A stretch of 64,000 nucleotides of DNA from Paenibacillus uliginis N3/975 (GTDB lineage Bacteria > Bacillota > Bacilli > Paenibacillales > Paenibacillaceae): assembly GCF_900177425.1 (NCBI RefSeq), contig NZ_LT840184.1, positions 2,566,010 through 2,630,009 of the forward strand, written 5' to 3'. The first letter of the stretch is position 1. Each line of letters opens with the position of its first letter. Positions 1-7,321 of this stretch are shown in pieces. The notes beneath the pieces were generated by a model. The model was not told where the DNA came from. It saw nothing but the letters and a program-made list of their open reading frames with translations, and made no database searches. A program made the position numbers and the translations under genes.

Positions 1-62
1 TGAATTATGGCATTCTGTCTCATGGACTTAAAATTGATGATGTCCTAAAGGTTCTGGTATAG
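1..62 (+). CDS. C-terminal end of a gene cut by the window edge
   Basis: A reading frame is open from the window edge to a TAG at 60-62 and ends in the residues IDDVLKVLV. A hairpin able to end transcription begins about 30 bases further on, which fits the end of a real gene. Nineteen codons are too few to name a family. Confidence 0.3.
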   Translation, partial: NYGILSHGLKIDDVLKVLV

Positions 63-90
63 TGTGCTAAAGTTGCGAATCCATAAGCTC

Positions 91-132
91 AAGAGCTCGA
101 TCCAATTGGGTCGGGTTCTTTGTGTGCTTTTC
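91..132 (+). terminator. Hairpin terminator after the truncated gene
   Basis: Bases 91-103 pair with 108-120 (13 bp including several G-U pairs) around an AATT loop, followed by a broken T-rich tract. The weak U-tract makes termination uncertain. Confidence 0.4.
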
Positions 133-147
133 TAATGAGGCGCTTTA

Positions 148-523
148 ATGCTATTTCATTTTAGTGAGGATGATAGTATCAAAATATTTAAACCCAAAGA
201 AAAACAGAATCGACCTGGCTTTCCAGCTGCGGTTTGGGCTATAGATGAGGAGCATGAATTTACATATTATTTTCTGAGGGATTGTCCGAGGTTTCAACCA
301 CGACAACTTTGAACTTTTTGATAAGACAGCTGGTTATTATATCTCACATTCGGAAGTTGAACCTATAAAAGTAGACGAAGTAACCAACTTAATTGAACGA
401 CTAATCAATAAGGGAATAGAGTTAAGATTCACAACAAACTTGTATCCACTTCGAGAAGCCATATTAGCATCAGACTTTAAGGAATTTGGAATACATAGAT
501 TTAATAACGCAAAAAAGTTATAG
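148..523 (+). pseudogene. Broken DUF6886-type small protein gene
   Basis: The ATG at 148 opens a frame beginning MLFHFSEDDSIKIFKP and containing VWAIDEEH and RDCPR, the N-terminal signature I associate with the DUF6886 family of about 170 residues. It stops at TGA 310-312. A second frame continues with FDKTAGYYIS, ELRFTTNLYPLREAIL and FGIHRFNNAK, the C-terminal part of the same family, to TAG 521-523. The two halves are in different frames, and roughly 30-50 central residues of the usual protein are missing. The gene has therefore suffered an internal deletion with a frame change and is not functional. The family assignment is from memory. Confidence 0.6.
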
Positions 524-584
524 CTACTTAGAAAATAAGGATAGGCACGCCCCGCCAAAAAGTAGACTTTAGATTAAGATCCAA

Positions 585-613
585 TGGTCAATATCCCCAA
601 AACTTGCTATAAT
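585..613 (+). promoter_or_regulatory. Probable sigma-A promoter of the efflux gene leader
   Basis: A perfect TATAAT at 608-613 lies 17 bases after TGGTCA (585-590), a weak -35 box. Transcription would start near 620, just before the C-rich strand and leader peptide described next. Confidence 0.45.
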
Positions 614-626
614 GCTTGATAGAACT

Positions 627-743
627 CCCCCCTATAAAGAATAAAAGGTGAAAAAAATGCTCTCATTTACTAGATTGATCAAATGCAAACCCCCTATCCC
701 GTGATTTCTTCATAGCTAACTGAGATTTTTGAATTATAGGGGG
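627..743 (+). promoter_or_regulatory. Candidate translational attenuator hiding the efflux gene's ribosome binding site
   Basis: The Shine-Dalgarno region TATAGGGGG (735-743) of the downstream efflux gene is complementary to two upstream strands. CCCCCTATA at 628-636 gives 9 bp, and CCCCCTAT at 690-697 gives 8 bp. The second strand lies inside a short leader reading frame (657-704), so a ribosome stalled there would cover it and change the pairing. This is the layout of erm/cat-type translational attenuators. The complementarity is seen directly; the mechanism is inferred. Confidence 0.5.
657..704 (+). CDS. Candidate 15-residue leader peptide
   Basis: The ATG at 657 is preceded by AAAAGGTG at 643-650, a good ribosome binding site, and encodes MLSFTRLIKCKPPIP before TGA at 702-704. 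Its proline codons near the end are the C-rich bases that can pair with the ribosome binding site of the efflux gene. It is too short to score as a gene on its own; its position between two complementary strands is the reason for the call. Confidence 0.4.
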   Translation: MLSFTRLIKCKPPIP

Positions 744-750
744 ATTAGCT

Positions 751-1938
751 GTGGAAAGAAAAATCTCAACACCATCATTGTTACTATTAATTATCCTTGT
801 GGGTTTCCCACAAATTAGCGAAACGATATATACACCATCATTACCGGATATAGCTAGTAATCTAAATGCAAGTAGCAACATGATCCAACTGACACTCAGT
901 ATTTACTTCCTAGGCTTCGCCGTTGGCGTTTTTTGCTGGGGTAGGCTTTCGGATTCTATTGGGCGGCGTCCCGCATTGCTTTGGGGAATTTTAGTTTATG
1001 GAATAGGAAGTTTGGGGTGCTTCCTGTCTGGCTCCGCCGAATGGTTATTAATAAGCCGATTGGTTCAGGCTTTTGGTGCAAGTACTGGTTCTGTCGTTAC
1101 ACAAACGATTCTGCGCGAGAGTATCGATGGAGCCAAGCGTCATGCTGTGTTTGCTCAAATTTCTGCAGCTCTTGCTTTTACGCCGGCAATTGGGCCACTC
1201 ATTGGAGGATGGGTAGATCAATGGCTTGGTTTCAGAGCTGTTTTCTTCACTCTTATTGTGATGAGCGTTGCTATTTTTACGTATACGTTCGTTTCTCTGC
1301 CTGAAACAAGAGTGCCCACAACCTCAAGAATTAACACACTTTCTGTGGCAAAGCGGCTGGTTTCAGACCGAAGAGTATGGGGATTTGGTTTTCTCATCGG
1401 GGCAACCAATGGTATATTGTTTAGTTATTATGCAGAAGCCCCATTTATTTTTATTGAATTTTTTGACATGAGCCCTGGTGTATTTGGATTTTTTGGTATT
1501 TTTGTGGCATTGTCATCCATACTAGGGGCGATGCTTTCGAAGAAAATGCTAACCAGATATCCAGCGGAAAAAATTATCCTTTTCGGCTCTATGGTTACGA
1601 CAGTGGGCGCCGTATGTCTCACGGGTCTTGCCCTTTATGGAATTAGTCCTTCCATCATATTTTTGGCTATTATGGTAGCTTGTATCTTTACCCTGCTGTT
1701 GGGGATTGGTATGGCCATTCCAAATTGTCTGAGTTTAGCACTTGTTCATTATAGTGATGTACTTGGTACAGCGGGTGCCATTTTTGGATTGGGTTACTAC
1801 GTTGTTGTCAGCCTTATTACGAGTGGCATGAGTTATCTTCACAATGGATCATTAGCAACGATGCCTTTGTATTTTCTCGTACTGGCGATCATCATGGTAT
1901 TTGTAAGCAGGAAGATTGTTCGACATAAAACAAGGTAA
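751..1938 (+). CDS. Bcr/CflA-family multidrug efflux MFS transporter
   Basis: The 395-residue protein is predicted to have 12 membrane segments. It has the MFS loop motif GRLSDSIGRRPA near residue 64 and the Bcr/CflA features YTPSLPDIA near the N terminus and GASTGSVVTQTILRE in segment 4-5. Members are drug/proton antiporters in the cytoplasmic membrane; the substrate cannot be read from sequence (bicyclomycin, chloramphenicol and sulfonamides are family examples). The start is GTG at 751, eight bases after a strong AGGGGG site. It is probably transcribed alone, with a leader that may tie translation to drug-stalled ribosomes and a strong hairpin behind it. Confidence 0.88.
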   Translation: MERKISTPSLLLLIILVGFPQISETIYTPSLPDIASNLNASSNMIQLTLSIYFLGFAVGVFCWGRLSDSIGRRPALLWGILVYGIGSLGCFLSGSAEWLLISRLVQAFGASTGSVVTQTILRESIDGAKRHAVFAQISAALAFTPAIGPLIGGWVDQWLGFRAVFFTLIVMSVAIFTYTFVSLPETRVPTTSRINTLSVAKRLVSDRRVWGFGFLIGATNGILFSYYAEAPFIFIEFFDMSPGVFGFFGIFVALSSILGAMLSKKMLTRYPAEKIILFGSMVTTVGAVCLTGLALYGISPSIIFLAIMVACIFTLLLGIGMAIPNCLSLALVHYSDVLGTAGAIFGLGYYVVVSLITSGMSYLHNGSLATMPLYFLVLAIIMVFVSRKIVRHKTR

Positions 1939-2009
1939 CCTACTATCATGAAAAAGATTATAGGTTATAAATGTAAGTAGACTTTTCGATAACAATCACA
2001 TAAGCATCG

Positions 2010-2050
2010 AGAAGCCGATTTTCTGTTTATAGAAAATCGGCTTCTTTTTA
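2010..2050 (+). terminator. Strong intrinsic terminator after the efflux gene
   Basis: A perfect 15-bp stem, AGAAGCCGATTTTCT (2010-2024) with its complement at 2031-2045, encloses a 6-base loop and is followed by a T-rich run. Confidence 0.85.
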
Positions 2051-2203
2051 TAATATTTAATGGTCAAACACTCTAAACATCACGAAAATTAATACCATGT
2101 TGTGGTAATATGGGTGTCAAGGGATACAACATACTTTAATGCTGTACTACATCGAATGTACATCGAGTATATTTTAACCAATACAAACATTTCGGGTGAA
2201 TAG

Positions 2204-3274
2204 ATGAAAAAAATAATTTTTACTGGTGGCGGTTCTGCAGGACATGTTACAGTAAACCTCGCGTTAATACCAAAATTTATTGAGGCAGGCTGGTCAACTG
2301 GATATATTGGATCTAACAACGGCATAGAAAGGGAATTAGTCACCCCTATTTCAAGCGTTAGCTATTATTCAATCTCAACAGGAAAGTTGAGAAGGTATCT
2401 GGATTTCCAAAACATAAAAGATCCATTCAAAGTTGTAAGAGGTGTGTTTCAAGCTTATCAAATCATAAAAAGTCAAAAACCAGACATTGTGTTTTCTAAG
2501 GGTGGATTTGTTTCTGTACCTGTTGTCATTGGAGCATGGCTAAACAAAATACCGGTGATCATTCATGAATCGGATCTTACTCCTGGATTAGCCAATAAAC
2601 TTGCCATTCCATTTGCTAGTGTAATATGTACTACTTTTCCGGAAACAGCAAATTCATTAGGCAAAAATAAATGTCACTATGTAGGTCCGGTACTTCGGGA
2701 GAAATTAAAACAGGGAAACGCGGAACGAGGACGAATTTTCACGAGATTTACAAAACGAGGAAAGCCAACCATTTTAATTATGGGGGGGAGTCTTGGGGCG
2801 CGGAGGATTAACCAAGTTGTTCGAGATTCCTTATCTAAATTAACAGAACATTTTCAGATCGTTCATTTATGTGGGAAAGGGCAGTTGGATTCCTCACTTA
2901 CAAATTCAGATTATCGCCAATACGAATACATAAACGAAGAATTACCAGATATATTGGCCATGTGCGATTTTGTTATTTCTCGAGCAGGGTCCAATTCGAT
3001 CTTTGAATTTTTATACTTTAAGAAACCGATGATACTGATACCACTCACGAAGGAACAGAGTAGAGGTGATCAGCTTCTTAATGCGGCTTCTTTTGAACGA
3101 AACGGTTATTGCAAAGTATTGTATGAAGAGCATCTATCCACGGAAACATTACTTGAATATATTGAAGAAATATCTCAAAACAAAGAATTATTCATTCGTA
3201 ACATGAGCCAGTTTGAGTCTAAAGATGCACTATCAATAGTCTATAATTTAATTATGAATACAGCCAAAAAATGA
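2204..3274 (+). CDS. murG: MurG-type UDP-GlcNAc:lipid I N-acetylglucosaminyltransferase
   Basis: The 356-residue GT28 glycosyltransferase adds GlcNAc to lipid I to give lipid II, on the inner face of the membrane, in peptidoglycan synthesis. Visible motifs are the N-terminal glycine-rich loop TGGGSAGHV (7-15), GGSLGARRIN (194-203), SRAGSNSIFEF (259-269), which binds UDP-GlcNAc, and KEQSRGDQLLNA (283-294). Length is normal for the family. The ATG start is preceded by a weak GGGTG. It stands alone, not in a division and cell wall cluster, so it may be a second MurG copy such as some bacilli carry. That is inference, since the rest of the genome is not visible. Confidence 0.85.
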   Translation: MKKIIFTGGGSAGHVTVNLALIPKFIEAGWSTGYIGSNNGIERELVTPISSVSYYSISTGKLRRYLDFQNIKDPFKVVRGVFQAYQIIKSQKPDIVFSKGGFVSVPVVIGAWLNKIPVIIHESDLTPGLANKLAIPFASVICTTFPETANSLGKNKCHYVGPVLREKLKQGNAERGRIFTRFTKRGKPTILIMGGSLGARRINQVVRDSLSKLTEHFQIVHLCGKGQLDSSLTNSDYRQYEYINEELPDILAMCDFVISRAGSNSIFEFLYFKKPMILIPLTKEQSRGDQLLNAASFERNGYCKVLYEEHLSTETLLEYIEEISQNKELFIRNMSQFESKDALSIVYNLIMNTAKK

Positions 3275-3330
3275 TCAATAAATCACGTTTAGACGAACAT
3301 ACAGTGAGCGTATATAACGGAGAATAGTCG

Positions 3331-3360
3331 TTTACAGAAAAGGGAATGATTTGTTATCAT
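3331..3360 (+). promoter_or_regulatory. Probable promoter of the T-box/glnS transcript
   Basis: TTTACA (3331-3336) and TATCAT (3355-3360) are 18 bases apart. The start near 3367 would be just upstream of the T-box stem I. Confidence 0.4.
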
Positions 3361-3380
3361 ATATGCAATATTTTAAACGC

Positions 3381-3658
3381 AACGATGAGAAGAGTAGGGA
3401 AAAACGTTCTTGTACAGAGAGCTCCGGCAGCTGAAAAGGAGCAAAGAGCCCTTACCCGAAACAAGCCTCTGAGCAGCATGTCGGAACCGTGAGCGGGGAT
3501 GGCGTGACGGGAGCTCCCGTTATAGAGCTAGAGTATAAACATTGCCTGCAATGTCGTACTTGATGAGGTTAATATGGCGACATATTAATGAAGCTGGGGT
3601 GGTACCGCGAAAAATTTCGTCCCCAAGACATGAAGTCTTGGAGGTGAAGTTTTTTTTA
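3381..3658 (+). promoter_or_regulatory. T-box riboswitch, glutamine-specific by its specifier
   Basis: The leader contains the T-box core GGGTGGTACCGCG (3597-3609), an AGAGAG/GGCAGCTG stem I region, and a terminator (14-bp stem 3618-3648 with one mismatch, then eight Ts). The likely specifier is CAA at 3462-3464, in the context GAAACAAGCCTCTGAG, a glutamine codon matching the synthetase gene that follows. T-boxes bind uncharged tRNA and let transcription continue when the amino acid is scarce. Specifier choice is by pattern; the rest is clear. Confidence 0.85.
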
Positions 3659-3699
3659 TTTGCAATTACCACTTATCCAGTTCATTAGGAGGAGTCGAC

Positions 3700-5379
3700 A
3701 TGAGTACGGAACAGAAGTATCACGACGAAAATTTTTTATTAAGATTGATTAGCGAAGAACTTGATTCAAGACCATTCGAGCGGGACATGTGCACGCGATT
3801 TCCACCTGAGCCTAACGGCTATCTTCATATCGGGAGCGCATACGCCATACACACGAATTATATATTGGCTCAAAGGTATAATGGAACGTTTCATTTACGT
3901 TTTGACGACACGAATCCTCTTAAGGAGGATATTAAGTATGTGAACGCGATTATCGAGGATATCCAGTGGCTCGGTTATGATCCAGGAAAGCATATCTATT
4001 ACGGCTCGGACTACTCGGAAGAAATATATAAGGCCGCAGTTGCCTTGATACAGCATGGAAAGGCCTTCGTCTGTGATTTATCACCGGAAGAAGTAACAGA
4101 ATATCGGGGGACTTTGACGGAGCCGGGCAGGAATAGCCCATATAGAAACCGATCTGTCGAGGAGAATCTGGAGCTTTTTGAGGATATGAAGAAGGGCCTC
4201 TATCCGGCCTCCTCCAAAGTTCTTCGCGCCAAAATCGATATGAGTTCGCCTAATATCAATTTGCGTGATCCTGTTATTTATCGAATTATTTATGCTGAGC
4301 ATTACAGGACGGGAAAAGACTGGTTCATCTATCCACTGTACGATTTTGCTCATCCTATTCAAGATGCAATTGAAGGAATCACCTATTCCTTATGCTCAAT
4401 TGAATTCAAAGACCATCGATCATTGTACGAGTGGGTCTTAAAGGAGCTTGCTATCCCTGAGCCCCCGCGACAAAGGGAGTTCGGGCGACTGAACTTAACG
4501 GGTGTCGTGACAAGCAAACGGTATTTGAGGCAGTTGGTAGAAGGTGGGGACGTAGACGGCTGGGATGATCCGAGGCTTCCGACGATCCAAGGTTTAAGAA
4601 GAAGAGGCTTTACACCGGAAAGCATACGCAGCTTCATTGAGGAAATTGGAAGTATCCGAACCCAAAGCACGGTAGACATCTCGTTGCTTGATCACTGTCT
4701 AAGGCAAGATCTAAAGGGAAAAGCACTTAGCGTCATGGCTGTTTTGCACCCTCTTAAGGTCGTGATTACCAATTATCCGGAAAATGAAGTTGAGCTGTTA
4801 ACGATTGAAAACAACAACGAGAACGAGGATCTGGGGAAAAGAGAGGTTCCTTTTTCCAAAACGATATATATCGAACGGGACGATTTTATTGAGCTGCCAC
4901 CCAAGGGCTTTCACCGGCTAAGTTTAAATACCGAGGTAAGACTAAAAGGTGCTTATTTCATCAGATGCAATGAAGTGATCAAGGACCCGGATACTGGTGA
5001 AATTACGGAGCTTCGTTGTACTTACGACTCGATCACAAAGAGTGGTACTGGATTTACTGGACGTAAGGTGAAGGGAACGATCCATTGGGTCTCAGCGGAT
5101 CACGCTATAAAAGCAGAGGTTCATCTGTACGAGAAACTACTTTTAGAGCAGAACATTCCAAAGGAGAACAGTGTTGATTGGACGGATGTCATCAATCCAG
5201 ACTCACATGTTGTTATAAAGGATGCTTTGATGGAATCTCTCGTTGAACATCCTCTCCTAGAGCAAAAATTTCAATTTTTACGTCATGGCTATTTTTGCGT
5301 AGATAAGAAGTTCACTACTGATGACCAACTTGTATTTAATCGTATCGTACCGTTGAAAGATACCTGGAAGAAGAGATGA
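3700..5379 (+). CDS. glnS: Glutaminyl-tRNA synthetase-type class I synthetase with variant signatures
   Basis: The 559-residue protein attaches glutamine to tRNA(Gln) if it acts as its family does. The N-terminal catalytic core carries FPPEPNGYLHIG (34-45) and GWDDPRLPTIQGLRRRG (287-303), followed by the GlnRS beta-barrel anticodon-binding domain with DPDTGEI and IHWVS. Two motifs differ from typical GlnRS: HIGH is HIGS (43-46), and the KMSKS-type VMSKR is VTSKR (270-274). GluRS enzymes tolerate both positions, so activity is still likely. It lacks the C-terminal YqeY domain often fused to GlnRS in this group. Many bacilli make Gln-tRNA by GatCAB amidation, so a GlnRS here is a notable extra. 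It is controlled by a T-box with a CAA specifier; the ATG follows AGGAGG. Confidence 0.85.
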   Translation: MSTEQKYHDENFLLRLISEELDSRPFERDMCTRFPPEPNGYLHIGSAYAIHTNYILAQRYNGTFHLRFDDTNPLKEDIKYVNAIIEDIQWLGYDPGKHIYYGSDYSEEIYKAAVALIQHGKAFVCDLSPEEVTEYRGTLTEPGRNSPYRNRSVEENLELFEDMKKGLYPASSKVLRAKIDMSSPNINLRDPVIYRIIYAEHYRTGKDWFIYPLYDFAHPIQDAIEGITYSLCSIEFKDHRSLYEWVLKELAIPEPPRQREFGRLNLTGVVTSKRYLRQLVEGGDVDGWDDPRLPTIQGLRRRGFTPESIRSFIEEIGSIRTQSTVDISLLDHCLRQDLKGKALSVMAVLHPLKVVITNYPENEVELLTIENNNENEDLGKREVPFSKTIYIERDDFIELPPKGFHRLSLNTEVRLKGAYFIRCNEVIKDPDTGEITELRCTYDSITKSGTGFTGRKVKGTIHWVSADHAIKAEVHLYEKLLLEQNIPKENSVDWTDVINPDSHVVIKDALMESLVEHPLLEQKFQFLRHGYFCVDKKFTTDDQLVFNRIVPLKDTWKKR

Positions 5380-5438
5380 AGCTAAATTATATGGATAGGT
5401 TTGGAGTATGCACACTTCAGATATCTATAACAAATAAA

Positions 5439-5470
5439 GAGAAAGGCGCTACCTTGCGCTTTTTTCTTTT
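5439..5470 (+). terminator. Terminator after glnS
   Basis: AAAGGCGC and GCGCTTTT arms around TACCTT, flanked by A-rich and T-rich tracts and a long T run. Confidence 0.6.
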
Positions 5471-5544
5471 TTTTTGTTTTTCATTGATTCATGCGGACTG
5501 CGGACATAGAACGGGGCGATTGACAAAAGCTTACGCTACTCCAG

Positions 5545-5614
5545 TTGACAAAAGGTACCATAACGTATATCCTGTTAGTAACACTTTGATAATAACATAT
5601 TGTTAATAACTAAC
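5545..5614 (+). promoter_or_regulatory. Promoter plus dyad operator for the NUDIX/NADAR operon
   Basis: TTGACA (5545-5550) and TATCCT (5568-5573) are separated by 17 bases. Directly after the -10 box lies an inverted pair, GTTAGT-AACA (5574-5583) and TGTTAATAACTAAC (5601-5614), covering the transcription start. A regulator bound there would block initiation. The encoded winged-helix NUDIX protein is the obvious candidate, because NrtR-type proteins autoregulate; that link is inference. Confidence 0.5.
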
Positions 5615-5637
5615 AGCTCGAACAGGTGGTGAAATTG

Positions 5638-6528
5638 GTGGCAAGAGACCACAATGGGCTTACGGAGGAGCAATTTCTTGCCCAATATGTCGCAGAAGAT
5701 TATGTCCGTCCGTCAGTTGCGACGGATATGGTCATCTTCACGGTGGCCGATACCGAAGAGATGAACTACCGCAAACTACCGGAAAAGAATATGCAAGTAC
5801 TGCTTATTCGCCGGGGAGAACACCCCTTTTTGGGACAATGGGCGCTACCGGGCGGTTTTGTTCGCCCCACGGAGACGACGGAACAGGCGGCTCAGAGGGA
5901 ACTTCGGGAGGAGACGGCAGTAAACAACGTGTATCTGGAGCAGCTCTACACGTTTAGCGAACCGGGGCGCGACCCGCGGACATGGGTAATGAGCTGCGCC
6001 TATATGGCATTAATTGATAGTACCAAGGTGAAGATTGAGGCTGGGGACGATGCGAACGATGCCTCCTGGTTCACTGTTTCTTACCGTCTAATAAAGGAAC
6101 AGAAGGAATTGTTGGAGGACGGTTATATTCAGACAAACCATTACGAACTTAAACTAAGTAACGAGCATGAGACACTAAAGTCCATTGTTGAGCGTAAGAA
6201 AAAATCGATAGAATCGGCTTCGGCTGTTGTATACACCATACTCACCAATGATGGACTCGCTTTTGATCATGCAAAAATGATCGGGTACGCTATCGAACGC
6301 TTAAGGGGGAAGGTAGAATATACCGATATTGCACTACACCTGATGCCGGAGTTGTTCACACTGACGGAACTTCAGCAGGTATACGAAGTGATTCTGGACA
6401 AGGAATTACTGAAAGCGGCCTTTCGCCGCAAATCAGCTCATCTCGTCGAGGAAACAGACCATTATAAAGAAAATGCCGGACATCGCCCATCACGACTGTA
6501 CCGGAGAAATCGGGAGAGGATAGAATGA
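5638..6528 (+). CDS. NUDIX domain fused to winged helix, NrtR-like regulator or hydrolase
   Basis: An N-terminal NUDIX domain carries the box GGFVRPTE ... RELREETAV. It fits the G-x5-E-x7-RE-x2-EE pattern except that the last glycine is alanine. A C-terminal region (last about 90 residues, LFTLTELQQVYEVIL) resembles the winged-helix domain of NrtR, the ADP-ribose-responsive repressor of NAD genes. Several alternative starts lie together (GTG 5626, GTG 5629, TTG 5635, GTG 5638). GTG 5638 has the best spacing from AGGTGG. It overlaps the NADAR gene by 4 bases (ATGA), so the two are translationally coupled. Function as sensor, hydrolase or both cannot be settled here. Confidence 0.8.
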   Translation: MARDHNGLTEEQFLAQYVAEDYVRPSVATDMVIFTVADTEEMNYRKLPEKNMQVLLIRRGEHPFLGQWALPGGFVRPTETTEQAAQRELREETAVNNVYLEQLYTFSEPGRDPRTWVMSCAYMALIDSTKVKIEAGDDANDASWFTVSYRLIKEQKELLEDGYIQTNHYELKLSNEHETLKSIVERKKKSIESASAVVYTILTNDGLAFDHAKMIGYAIERLRGKVEYTDIALHLMPELFTLTELQQVYEVILDKELLKAAFRRKSAHLVEETDHYKENAGHRPSRLYRRNRERIE

Positions 6529-7079
6529 TATATAATATTGATGACTTACAAAAGGCATACCGAGCGGGAGAAAAACAGAAGTTCCTATACTTCTGGGGAC
6601 ACACGCCCCCAGCTAACGGCAGCGTCAATTCGAGCTGCTTCAGCCAGTGGTGGAAATGCCATTTCATCGTGGAAGGCGAGTCCTACAGCTGCACCGAACA
6701 ATATATGATGGCGGAAAAGGCGCGGCTGTTCGGTGATGAAAAAATGCTTGAAGCGATTATGAATGCCAAACATCCAAAACAGATGAAGGAATTCGGACGT
6801 GCGGTTAGATCCTTCGATAACAACGTTTGGGAAAGAAATTGCTACGATATTGTTAAACGAGGAAACCATGCTAAGTTCGAGCAGAACCCGGAACTTTGGG
6901 ACTATATGAAAACAACGAAAAACCGAATATTGGTGGAAGCGAGTCCTGTTGATCGGATCTGGGGAATTGGAATGGCGAAAGACAATCCGAACGTAGACAA
7001 TCCATTGAAATGGCGGGGGAAAAACTTACTTGGATTTGCACTGACCGAGGTGCGCGACCAGTTACTAAGCGATAAGTGA
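6525..7079 (+). CDS. NADAR family protein (YbiA-like N-glycosidase)
   Basis: The 184-residue protein has the NADAR/YbiA signature: LYFWGH near the N terminus, CTEQYMMAEKARLFGD (about 61-76), the GRAVRSFD segment, and the C-terminal DRIWGIGMAKDNP and GKNLLGFALTEVR. Family members cleave N-glycosidic bonds of riboflavin intermediates or remove ADP-ribose from modified bases. Coupling to a NUDIX/NrtR-like gene points to ADP-ribose or NAD metabolism. Start ATG overlaps the preceding stop; a perfect-stem terminator follows, closing a two-gene operon. Confidence 0.88.
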   Translation: MIYNIDDLQKAYRAGEKQKFLYFWGHTPPANGSVNSSCFSQWWKCHFIVEGESYSCTEQYMMAEKARLFGDEKMLEAIMNAKHPKQMKEFGRAVRSFDNNVWERNCYDIVKRGNHAKFEQNPELWDYMKTTKNRILVEASPVDRIWGIGMAKDNPNVDNPLKWRGKNLLGFALTEVRDQLLSDK

Positions 7080-7122
7080 GGTTAGCAACTCGATAAAAGC
7101 AATATGCAATAATGCGGATTGA

Positions 7123-7155
7123 GCAACTGAGTTTTGAAAACTCAGTTGCTTTTTT
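7123..7155 (+). terminator. Strong terminator closing the NUDIX/NADAR operon
   Basis: GCAACTGAGTTTT (7123-7135) pairs perfectly with its complement at 7137-7149, followed by a T run. Confidence 0.85.
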
Positions 7156-7321
7156 ATTGACTGCACAGGTGAATGCTCACTATTTGAACCAGCATTAGAA
7201 AAACTAAATCCGTTTCTCCGTAGGAACAATCCGTTTCATGGTAGCAGAGGTTGCGGATTTCACTTAACATTCAGTAAGTAAAGCGTCATTAGAAGATGCT
7301 GCGAAAGGAGAAATATGTTAT

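Noticed and set aside
5376..5606. 76-codon frame overlapping the end of glnS
   Set aside because: It runs through the glnS terminator and the promoter of the next operon.
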